Origin: JBDGRJ01 sp042218115
GTDB taxonomy: Bacteria > Patescibacteriota > Patescibacteriia > Magasanikbacterales > UBA922
Direction of reading: 5' to 3'
Assembly (NCBI GenBank): GCA_042218115.1
Contig: JBDGRJ010000060.1
Location: 1 to 15,448, forward strand
DNA: 15,448 nucleotides
Position numbers and translations under genes: made by a program. The notes beneath the pieces are model-generated. The model was not told where the DNA came from and did not search any database. It worked only from the letters and a program-made list of their open reading frames with translations. How positions within the stretch are numbered: position 1 is the stretch's first letter; the number at the start of each line of letters is the position of its first letter. This document shows positions 1 to 6,039 of the stretch, piece after piece.

Positions 1-56
1 TAATAAAACTTCAAAATATAGTAGTATTAGTAATGTTTAGTTGGGGACTTTACTTG

Positions 57-128
57 TGGACCGAGCGGGATTTGAACCCGCGACCTCCTCGCTGCCAGCG
101 AGGCGCTCTACCGCTGAGCCACCGGCCC
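57..128 (-). tRNA. tRNA-Ala (anticodon GGC)
   Basis: The minus strand folds into a full 72-nt cloverleaf. The acceptor stem is GGGCCGG against TCGGTCC, the D arm is GCTC/GAGC, the anticodon stem is CCTCG/CGAGG with loop CTGGCAG (anticodon GGC, reading GCC and GCU), and the T arm is GCGGG/CCCGC with loop TTCAAAT. The pair at positions 3 and 70 is G-U, the classic alanine identity element, and the discriminator base is A. CCA is not encoded: the sequence continues CAAG, so the 3' end must be added by CCA-adding enzyme. It has its own promoter just upstream. No convincing terminator is visible in the 56 bases downstream to the window edge. Confidence 0.97.
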
Positions 129-141
129 AAGACGGTGATTA

Positions 142-170
142 ATTATATACAAATTAGCAAATAAATACAA
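142..170 (-). promoter_or_regulatory. Promoter of tRNA-Ala
   Basis: On the minus strand there is a perfect -10 box TATAAT (142-147) and a -35-like TTGTAT (165-170) with a 17-bp spacer. The predicted start is about 7 bases before the mature tRNA 5' end. Seen directly; activity is inferred. Confidence 0.65.
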
Positions 171-236
171 AAACCACCTTGGTAAAGTGAAAAACCCCGA
201 CACACTCACTGCACCGCGGTACTTACTTTATATCAC

Positions 237-265
237 AAAAAATAAGGAAAAGTCAAATTTTTCCT
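237..265 (-). terminator. Candidate terminator of the murB-like/raiA/membrane-protein operon
   Basis: On the minus strand a 7-bp perfect stem, AGGAAAA/TTTTCCT with a 7-nt loop, is followed by TTATTTTTT. It lies 15 bases past the stop of the last leftward gene and ahead of the tRNA promoter. The stem is AT-rich, so its strength is uncertain. Confidence 0.45.
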
Positions 266-279
266 GCAACTAGAAAACA

Positions 280-552
280 TTACCAACCCAGGTATTTCTT
301 TTTATCATAAAACCACTTGAAGGTACCAATGAGGGGGCTTCTATGCCCTTGGTGTTTTTTGTATCCGTAAACACTAAAGATTAAAATCAGAAGTGGTATG
401 GATAAGATCAGAATTAAGATCGGGGCTATGATATATAATAGGGGCCTCAGAGTTTCAAATATGTTAAACCCCTTTTTATTTTCTACTTGCTTAAAGTTGC
501 TGTTTTGGACCTCTCTTTCATCTACTACCTCTTGTTTCGGTTTTTCACTCAT
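280..552 (-). CDS. Small single-helix membrane protein, function unknown
   Basis: 90 residues. I do not recognise a family. The first 30 residues are charged and polar (MSEKPKQEVVDE...), residues about 37-62 are one strongly hydrophobic helix (LLYIIAPILILILSIPLLIL), and the last 28 are basic and aromatic, ending KKKYLGW. The basic tail suggests that the C-terminus stays in the cytoplasm. It starts 18 bases after the raiA stop on the same strand and is followed by a candidate terminator, so it looks like the last gene of the murB-like/raiA operon. There is no well-placed Shine-Dalgarno sequence; the GAGGAG at the raiA end is about 20 bases upstream. It is short, but its compact composition and operon position favour a real gene. 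Confidence 0.6.
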   Translation of the reverse strand: MSEKPKQEVVDEREVQNSNFKQVENKKGFNIFETLRPLLYIIAPILILILSIPLLILIFSVYGYKKHQGHRSPLIGTFKWFYDKKKYLGW

Positions 553-570
553 AGATTGTCTTACTTATTT

Positions 571-999
571 TTACTCCTCGTCTTCAAAGTCCTCTTCTCT
601 ATATTCTTTGTCTTCATACTCATCTTGACCGCTGGCTTCAAACCTCTCCTCGTCATCTTCCTGGTAGCTTTTAGTTTCTCTGATCTCCTCTCTGTCCACG
701 CTGTTTAGCTGATCTTTGTACTCCTTAAGCTCTACCGTCATATGATCCCGAACCTTGTCTATCGCCTTGTATAGATCCGTAGTCTCTTTTTTTACTCGGA
801 TCATATCTCCGGGTACATGCAGCTTGGCCTTGGCGTAATATACATCGCCTTTTTGATGGTGGTCCGTAGTTCTGCCGACATCGACATCGGCTTGTTGAAT
901 ATTATCGAAATATTTTTGCAAACCTTCAATCTTATCGTGAGCATAGTTTCTGAGTGCATCGGTAGACTCTACATCTGTAAATTGAATATTTATGACCAT
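571..999 (-). CDS. raiA: Ribosome hibernation-promoting factor, short form with acidic tail
   Basis: HPF/YfiA family protein (S30AE fold), which binds the small ribosomal subunit in the tRNA/mRNA channel and silences ribosomes in stationary phase or stress. From ATG 999 it has 142 residues: the core (1-100) opens MVINIQFTDVEST, has the family's helix 'LRNYAHDKIEGLQKYF', the strand block 'VYYAKAKLHVPGDMIRV' and the helix 'DLYKAIDKVRDHMTVELKEYKD'. The last 40 residues are very acidic and probably disordered (ending EEDFEDEE), in place of the C-terminal dimerisation domain of long HPF, so it should not form the classic 100S dimer by that route. An in-frame TTG at 1023 overlapping the murB-like stop would add 8 residues; I prefer the ATG because the family N-terminus begins there. 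It follows the murB-like gene by 20 bases. Confidence 0.88.
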   Translation of the reverse strand: MVINIQFTDVESTDALRNYAHDKIEGLQKYFDNIQQADVDVGRTTDHHQKGDVYYAKAKLHVPGDMIRVKKETTDLYKAIDKVRDHMTVELKEYKDQLNSVDREEIRETKSYQEDDEERFEASGQDEYEDKEYREEDFEDEE

Positions 1000-1019
1000 A
1001 TTGAGATTATTAATAATTA

Positions 1020-1961
1020 TCAAAAGCCGAGAGTATGAACTTTGCGTTTCAGCTCTACTCCATATTTATCATACACCTTGTGTTCCATTTTTTCAATAGT
1101 TTTGATAATGGCATCAGCCGATGCATTGTCCTCGTTTATAATAAAATTTGGATTATTTTCATAAAAACTTACACCATAATCACACGCTTCTAGATCCATC
1201 TGATCAAATAACCACTTAGGTTTAGCTTCACCGTGGTTCTTTATTTTCTCTTGTTTGCCTTCGTCAAACCAACCCAGATCCAGATCATCCATTTTCAAAT
1301 GACGAAACACAGGACCGACAGACGGCTGAAAATTAGGTAGATTCTTATTTTTGTGATTTATATACTCCATAGACTGTTCACTATCGGCTGTCTCATCTTT
1401 CAGCTTAAAAACAGCCCGAGTAATTATCATACCCGGAGCATGAAACACACTTTCATCCACTCCAAACTCACAGTTTTTACAGCTGTAGCTAAATACCTCT
1501 CCATCCTTGTAAGCCTCAACCTCGGATAAAACCAGCTCAAATCTTTTGTCTTTCACCTTCTCGTTGTGATAAATGTTGCCACCGACACTACCGACTGCTC
1601 CTACCCCCCACTCGAACCCGGATAGGTTATTAAACATCGCATGCTGGGAAGCTTTGGTAATATCCAGCCCGGAATCCACATGGAGTTTATTGCCTTCTAC
1701 CTTTTTATCCTCGGTCTTGTTTATTATCCCGACCCCCTCGAAGCCGGACTCGGATATGAGTGTGTTACCTCCATGACCCAATACAAAATACTCTATACCC
1801 GAACTATCCAGCTCTCTAAGTAAGCTGATCAGATCCTCCCTATCATCTACGAAAACCAGGTATTTTACCGGACCCCCCGCTTGGATAGTTAAATGACGCT
1901 TCATCATCTCATCACATCTTACTTTACCGTATTTGTTTATCTTTTGGTAAATTGAGTCCAT
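1020..1961 (-). CDS. murB: MurB-type FAD protein (UDP-GlcNAc-enolpyruvate reductase homologue) with altered catalytic residues
   Basis: 313 residues with the MurB domain order. The FAD-binding half shows TIQAGGP (25-31), the glycine loop LGHGGNTLIS (61-70) and GAVGSVGGN (121-129); the C-terminal substrate domain ends with NPNFIINEDNASAD. True MurB reduces UDP-GlcNAc-enolpyruvate to UDP-MurNAc. Aligned by eye to the family, three hallmark sites are changed: the YRxS arginine is Asp169 (FGVDES), the proton-donor serine of GSxF is Pro217 (PSVGPVF), and the C-terminal LExEV glutamate is Lys307 (LKRKV). It may therefore be a flavoprotein with another role or a pseudoenzyme; FAD binding looks retained. 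It is intact, leads the leftward operon, and is divergent from the ATP-grasp gene with 45 bp between start codons. The family call is secure; the function is not. Confidence 0.85.
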   Translation of the reverse strand: MDSIYQKINKYGKVRCDEMMKRHLTIQAGGPVKYLVFVDDREDLISLLRELDSSGIEYFVLGHGGNTLISESGFEGVGIINKTEDKKVEGNKLHVDSGLDITKASQHAMFNNLSGFEWGVGAVGSVGGNIYHNEKVKDKRFELVLSEVEAYKDGEVFSYSCKNCEFGVDESVFHAPGMIITRAVFKLKDETADSEQSMEYINHKNKNLPNFQPSVGPVFRHLKMDDLDLGWFDEGKQEKIKNHGEAKPKWLFDQMDLEACDYGVSFYENNPNFIINEDNASADAIIKTIEKMEHKVYDKYGVELKRKVHTLGF

Positions 1962-1989
1962 TGCGAAAAGATAATTTTTGTGTTAAAAT
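1961..1989 (+). promoter_or_regulatory. Promoter of the ATP-grasp gene
   Basis: TTGCGA (1961-1966) and TAAAAT (1984-1989) are separated by exactly 17 bp. Transcription would start near 1996, about 11 bases before ATG 2007. This argues against the upstream in-frame GTG at 1980, which lies inside the promoter spacer. Confidence 0.55.
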
Positions 1990-2006
1990 CAGCATATAGT
2001 GATACT

Positions 2007-3209
2007 ATGCTTGATATTAGAAAAAAAATCAACCAAAACAATATAGTTTTCATAGCTCGTGATATTGAGAAAGCACTGGGTAAAAATCCTAAAGGTAGCT
2101 ACTACATAATTACGAACAACACTCAGTATGCTAGTGAGCAATCTGGCAATACTTTTTTAATTGATGAGGATGATATTTTAGACACCCGGAACCTACTCAA
2201 ACACGAAAAAACAAAAAAAGTAATATCTAACCTACAAGAGCCCAAACTCGTGGTCTTTAAAAACACAAAACAAATCCAAAGAATATGCGATCAAGAAGAC
2301 TGGGAGCTGCTAAACCCCTCTGCTGAGATCATAAATGAAGTGGAACAAAAGATATCTCAAGTAGAATGGCTGGAGAGTCTGACTGAGCTTATGCCTGATT
2401 TTGAAGTTAAAACATGCAAAGAGATAGAATTTAGCGGCACTCCTTTTATCTTACAGTTCAACCGCGCCCATACCGGCAGCGGCACCCATCTGATCAACGA
2501 TAAGGATCAACTTCAAAGAATTAAAGAAAAATATCCGGACCGACCAGCTAAAATAAGTGAATACTTAGAAGGTGATATGTTTACACTAAACTGCGTAGTA
2601 GGGTCAAGAAATACTCTCAGCTCATCAATAAGCTATCAAATTACAGGAGTGGAGCCGTTTACTGACAACCGGTTTGCCACCGTGGGTAACGACTGGAGTA
2701 TAGCCGAGCAGACACTGACACAAGAGCAAAAAGAGAAAATAAAAAAAATAGGAGCTGAGATAGGAGACAAGTTAAGACAAGATCGATTTCGTGGACTTTT
2801 CGGGATAGATGTAATCAAGACTAAAGAAGGCAAAATCAAGCTTATAGAAATCAATGCTAGACAGCCAGCCTCGACTACGTTTGAGTCTCAACTGCAGAAA
2901 AAAGAAGGGCTGAATGATAAGATTACCACCTTTGAGGCCCACTTGGCAGCTATGCTGGAGCTAGAGCTTAACAGGGAGATTAAAAATATTAATAACGGAT
3001 CTCAAATAATCTATAGAAATAAAACAAAAAATAAAATAGACCCGGACAAGATGAAGGATGAACTGGAAGAGTGTGGATACAAGGTGATCAAGTATAACAA
3101 TAAAAAACCGGGCTCGGAGTTGCTGAGGATAATGAGTACAAGTAATATAGTCGAAGAGATTAAAGATAATAAAATTACCACTGACATCTATGAAAAAATC
3201 ACTAAGTAA
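2007..3209 (+). CDS. ATP-grasp carboxylate-amine ligase
   Basis: 400 residues from ATG 2007. ATP-grasp enzymes join a carboxylate to an amine through an acyl-phosphate. The hallmarks are in order: a variable N-terminal domain (1-115), the glycine-rich phosphate loop HTGSGTHLI (155-163), the hinge ISEYLEGD (183-190) that contacts adenine, and the metal site FGIDVI...LIEINARQP (265-287), whose Asp268, Glu281 and Asn283 are the expected Mg ligands. The region around GVEPFTDNRFATVGNDW fits the carbamoyl-phosphate-synthetase-like subgroup of single-chain ligases. The substrate cannot be read from sequence; it is not clearly D-Ala-D-Ala ligase or LysX. It overlaps the next gene by 20 bases, implying translational coupling with a papain-like amidase-fold protein, and it lies near mraY. 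The GTG at 1980 would add 9 residues but sits in the promoter. Confidence 0.85.
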   Translation: MLDIRKKINQNNIVFIARDIEKALGKNPKGSYYIITNNTQYASEQSGNTFLIDEDDILDTRNLLKHEKTKKVISNLQEPKLVVFKNTKQIQRICDQEDWELLNPSAEIINEVEQKISQVEWLESLTELMPDFEVKTCKEIEFSGTPFILQFNRAHTGSGTHLINDKDQLQRIKEKYPDRPAKISEYLEGDMFTLNCVVGSRNTLSSSISYQITGVEPFTDNRFATVGNDWSIAEQTLTQEQKEKIKKIGAEIGDKLRQDRFRGLFGIDVIKTKEGKIKLIEINARQPASTTFESQLQKKEGLNDKITTFEAHLAAMLELELNREIKNINNGSQIIYRNKTKNKIDPDKMKDELEECGYKVIKYNNKKPGSELLRIMSTSNIVEEIKDNKITTDIYEKITK

Positions 3210-3966
3210 ACCGGCACAAAAAATAATAGACCAATACTTAAACTTAGAGATAGTAGGTACTCAAATATCCTGCCCGTACTTTAATAACCGCAAACAAAAA
3301 GTAAGAAACGGACTAAAAGTAGAGGTAGGCAAGGGTTCACCTAAGCAAATAACAGAAGAGACCAAAAGGATAGCCAAAAAGAAAAACATAAACTTAAAGC
3401 AACTAAACGCAGAAGAGCTAAGAAAGCTGCTAATAGACAACAACATCGGTATCGACTGTTCAGGCTTAGCTTATTACATACTGAACGCTGAGGTAAAAAA
3501 AAGAAAAGAAATCAGCTTACAAAAACAACTGGATTTTTCTAACAAAGGACTCATCAGACGTGTAATAGCAAAACTAAGAACAGTAGAAAATATCGGTGTA
3601 GATCTGCTAGCACATAGGTCAAACAGTGAGCAAATCGATACCGCCCAAGTGCAGCCAGGTGATATAATAGCAATAGAAAATTACGGACCACAACAAAAAA
3701 AGAGTCATATTGCAGTGATTCACTCAGTAGAATATGCAGATAATCAACCTCGGGAACTTGGGCTCATCCATTCTTTTGAGTGGAGCAGTGATGGTGAGTA
3801 CGGAGGTGGTGTCAGAAAGTGGAAAATAAATATAGATAATATCTCTAATGGAATACTGCAACAAACCTGGATTGAGAAAGGAGAAAAAAATGAGAACAAT
3901 GAAACTTACATATCGGCCCAAGACGCCGTTGATCTGAGTTTGAGGCGTTTATTAGCTCTTAGTTAA
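3190..3966 (+). CDS. NlpC/P60-like cysteine amidase/peptidase fold, probably cytoplasmic
   Basis: 258 residues. The C-terminal half has the NlpC/P60 pattern: GIDCSGLAYYIL (87-98) supplies the nucleophile Cys90, PGDIIAIE (156-163) is the family's strand before the active site, and SHIAVIHSV (172-180) supplies His173; His195 in GLIHSFEW may be the third polar residue. The family cleaves amide bonds such as gamma-D-Glu-diaminopimelate in peptidoglycan. The first 85 residues form a basic domain (SCPYFNN, VEVGKGSP) that I cannot assign. There is no signal peptide or membrane segment, unusual for a wall hydrolase, so the substrate may be a cytoplasmic precursor or the product of the overlapping ATP-grasp ligase. 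ATG 3190 lies inside the end of that gene, in another frame. Confidence 0.72.
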   Translation: MKKSLSKPAQKIIDQYLNLEIVGTQISCPYFNNRKQKVRNGLKVEVGKGSPKQITEETKRIAKKKNINLKQLNAEELRKLLIDNNIGIDCSGLAYYILNAEVKKRKEISLQKQLDFSNKGLIRRVIAKLRTVENIGVDLLAHRSNSEQIDTAQVQPGDIIAIENYGPQQKKSHIAVIHSVEYADNQPRELGLIHSFEWSSDGEYGGGVRKWKINIDNISNGILQQTWIEKGEKNENNETYISAQDAVDLSLRRLLALS

Positions 3967-3976
3967 TAAAGCTTGG

Positions 3977-4006
3977 TTGTAAATAACCTACAAAAACTGC
4001 TATAAT
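3977..4006 (+). promoter_or_regulatory. Promoter of mraY, probably giving a leaderless mRNA
   Basis: A perfect -10 TATAAT (4001-4006) is preceded by TTGTAA (3977-3982) with an 18-bp spacer. The expected start of transcription, about 7 bases downstream, falls on or next to the ATG at 4014, leaving no room for a ribosome binding site. Confidence 0.65.
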
Positions 4007-4013
4007 TTCGAAC

Positions 4014-5147
4014 ATGATTTTACCAGTAGATTCAATACAACTACTACAACAAATTACCGGCTTTGCTTTATTTGCTTGTGTGGTATCTTTTCTGTGGGCC
4101 CCCTTGCTGATTAAGTTTTTAAATAAATATAACATAACCCGCAGAGGTGAGTTCGATGCTACTTTTTCCATTGGCGGAAGGGAAAATAAAAAAGGTGTAC
4201 CGATAATGGGTGGGTTGCTCGTGATAGTGACAGTAGCAATGATCACATTTTACTTTAACTGGGTTAGAAAGTTCACCTGGGTCCCGATAGGAGTAATGCT
4301 GTTTTCTGCCGGGCTGGGGGCAGTGGACGATCTACTGAACATCTTCAAAGAAAAAAGAAGAAGGTCCAGAAAGCTTAGCCATGTCTTAAAACTTATACGA
4401 GTACATAAATACTGGCGAACTCGCTTGTGGTATATCATCACCCTCCCTTGGACCATCTTCAAAAGAACATCTCTGTGGCTCGGCTCACATCCGGGACGAG
4501 GCCTGCACGTACACGAGAGGCTGATCTCTCAGTTTATAGCCGGTTCTGTCACTGCGTGGTGGATATATTTCAAGCTGGGACAGAACTGGCAAGAGGTGTT
4601 TATCCCTTTTGACGGGTTCATCGATATCGGCTGGGGCATCATTCCCTTGATTATATTTTTCGTGATGGCTACCGCCAATGCAGTAAACGTTGCAGATGGT
4701 ATGGACGGTCTCGCCGGAGGTGCTCTAATTATTACTTTCTCTGCTCTATCTCTGTTGGGATGGATGGAAGGGCTCGAGGAGATAGCAATATTAAACGCCA
4801 CCACGGTCGGAGCACTGATAACCTACACTTACTTCAACATTAAACCAGCTAAATTCCAGATGGGAGATGTAGGGTCGCTTGGTCTGGGTGCTCTGCTGGC
4901 AATAAATGCAATCGTAATTAAAAAGATGTTGCTGCTGCCCATACTGGGTTTTATTTTTTATGTAGAACTACTGTCAGTAATTATACAGATTATATCCCGA
5001 CACCTGGCCGGCAAAAGAATCTTCAAAATGGCACCGCTTCACCACCACTTTGAACTTAAAGGATGGAGTGAAGGTAAGACGGTCATGAGATTCTGGATCA
5101 TGCACGGCTTCTTTGTTCTCTTAGCTATCTGGATCGCTTTGTTTTAA
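4014..5147 (+). CDS. mraY: Phospho-N-acetylmuramoyl-pentapeptide transferase (MraY)
   Basis: 377 residues, polytopic inner-membrane enzyme that transfers phospho-MurNAc-peptide from UDP to undecaprenyl phosphate to make lipid I. Family motifs are complete: KKGVPIMGG (59-67), the DD pair in GAVDDLLN (102-109), NAVNVADGMDGLAGG (222-236) with Asp228 and Asp231, QMGDVGSLGLG (282-292), and the basic loop APLHHHFELKGW (340-351). About ten hydrophobic segments are visible. The stretch between the DD motif and the next family-like segment, about 111-168, is longer than usual and rich in Arg/Lys/Trp (KEKRRRSRK, TRLWYIITLPWTIFKR), so this cytoplasmic loop carries an insertion of roughly 40 residues. 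It has its own promoter; its TAA stop lies inside the left arm of the palindromic element. Confidence 0.95.
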   Translation: MILPVDSIQLLQQITGFALFACVVSFLWAPLLIKFLNKYNITRRGEFDATFSIGGRENKKGVPIMGGLLVIVTVAMITFYFNWVRKFTWVPIGVMLFSAGLGAVDDLLNIFKEKRRRSRKLSHVLKLIRVHKYWRTRLWYIITLPWTIFKRTSLWLGSHPGRGLHVHERLISQFIAGSVTAWWIYFKLGQNWQEVFIPFDGFIDIGWGIIPLIIFFVMATANAVNVADGMDGLAGGALIITFSALSLLGWMEGLEEIAILNATTVGALITYTYFNIKPAKFQMGDVGSLGLGALLAINAIVIKKMLLLPILGFIFYVELLSVIIQIISRHLAGKRIFKMAPLHHHFELKGWSEGKTVMRFWIMHGFFVLLAIWIALF

Positions 5148-5346
5148 TTTTTCTGAATCTGTGTCTGGTAAGTTCGAACTATTATTATCTGCTCCGGTGA
5201 GTCAAGCTCAATGTCGCAGATAATAATAGTTCTGCACTTCAGACTAGGTGCAGAAGTCATCCTGAATCGAAGCCTTGAGCTTGTCTCACCAGCGAGATTC
5301 AGGATGGCTTCGAACCGGTCAAGACACAGATTCAGAAAAATTAAAA
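5142..5346. repeat. 205-bp nested palindromic element (MITE-like) between mraY and the Ate1-like gene
   Basis: The ends are a perfect 25-bp inverted repeat, 5142-5166 against 5322-5346 (core CTGAATCTGTGTCT / AGACACAGATTCAG). Inside are a second long-range pair, GGTGAGTCAAGCTCAA (5196-5211) against 5275-5290 (15 of 16), and three local hairpins: 5176-5192 with 5216-5232 (17 bp perfect), 5230-5237 with 5248-5255 (8 bp), and CATCCTGAATC (5258-5268) with 5296-5306 (11 bp). CGAAGCC (5268-5274) can instead pair with GGCTTCG (5306-5312). TTAA occurs at both ends (5144-5147, 5341-5344), which would fit a target duplication. The element supplies the mraY stop codon and ends 4 bases before ATG 5350. 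It could be a non-autonomous mobile repeat or a structured RNA/terminator. Confidence 0.85.
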
Positions 5347-5349
5347 ATT

Positions 5350-6018
5350 ATGAGCACAGATAAACACAACTACTTAAGGTGGGACAGAAAGAAAATAGAA
5401 GATAAAAGTGACAGCAATATAGAGCAAATGTACGACCAGGGGTATGTATTTACACGCCTTGGAAACGGCACCATGGATCAGACCAGAAGTTTAAGAGTTG
5501 ATATAGATAAGTTCACTCTAAGTAGTGAAAACAAAAGAGTTTTAAGAAAGACTGAAAATATTAGCTTTAGAAAAGAGATTTTGCCCTACTCCGACTACCA
5601 CTGGAGTATTCATAAAATGGGCAAAGAGTTTTATGATCAATTTGAAGAAGGTCTATTCAGCGCCAACAAGATCAAGGAGCTGATGACAAAACCGGACAAA
5701 AGTGATTTTAATATCGTTTTTATCTACTCTGATGATGGGCAGGATCTAGGATACTGTATCTCACTCGAGACAGGAAATATCATCCATTACTCCTACCCTT
5801 TTTATAACAGAGAACAAAGCCCAAACAACATGGGCATGGGAATGATGGTGAGGGCAATTATCTACAGCAAAGAAAGTAATAAAAATTACCTCTATCTCGG
5901 AGCCGCCCAGAGGCCGGGAGATACCTATAAGCTGCAATTTGAAGGCTTAGAATGGTTCACCGGTGATCGGTGGAGTAGTGACCTTGAACAACTCAAAGTT
6001 AAACTAAAAAATACTTGA
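5350..6018 (+). CDS. Ate1/Bpt-like aminoacyl-tRNA-protein transferase family (GNAT fold)
   Basis: 222 residues from ATG 5350. An upstream in-frame ATG at 5275 would add 25 residues encoded wholly by the palindromic repeat, so I reject it. The middle LRVDIDKFTLSSENKRVLRK (48-67) resembles the 'VRIPVxxFxPSRSQRRVLRR' block of bacterial Bpt/Ate1 proteins, and the C-terminal half follows the Ate1-C pattern: IYSDDGQDLGYC (125-136), HYSYPFY (146-152), MGMGMMVRAII, YLYLGAAQ (180-187), YKLQFEGLEWFTGDRW (193-208). Such enzymes move an amino acid from tRNA to a protein N-terminus; the related Fem proteins do so on wall precursors. The cysteine pair seen near the N-terminus of typical Ate1/Bpt is absent. 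Sitting between mraY and the Mpl-like gene, a wall-peptide role is possible but unproven. Confidence 0.6.
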   Translation: MSTDKHNYLRWDRKKIEDKSDSNIEQMYDQGYVFTRLGNGTMDQTRSLRVDIDKFTLSSENKRVLRKTENISFRKEILPYSDYHWSIHKMGKEFYDQFEEGLFSANKIKELMTKPDKSDFNIVFIYSDDGQDLGYCISLETGNIIHYSYPFYNREQSPNNMGMGMMVRAIIYSKESNKNYLYLGAAQRPGDTYKLQFEGLEWFTGDRWSSDLEQLKVKLKNT

Positions 6019-6039
6019 AAATAGATAAATATCTCCAAA

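Noticed and set aside
1000..1023. TTG start for raiA, overlapping the murB-like stop
   Set aside because: It would add eight residues (IIINNLN-like) not typical of the family; ATG 999 gives the normal N-terminus.
1980..2006. GTG start for the ATP-grasp gene
   Set aside because: It lies inside the spacer of a good promoter, upstream of the predicted transcription start; ATG 2007 fits better.
2007..3209. LysX/ArgX identity for the ATP-grasp gene, partner of the LysW-like protein
   Set aside because: It is longer than LysX and resembles CarB-like ligases, and it is not adjacent to the zinc ribbon; no other lysine-pathway genes are seen.
5275..5349. Upstream in-frame ATG extending the Ate1-like gene by 25 residues
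   Set aside because: The extension is encoded entirely by the palindromic repeat and does not resemble protein; ATG 5350 just after the repeat is the natural start.
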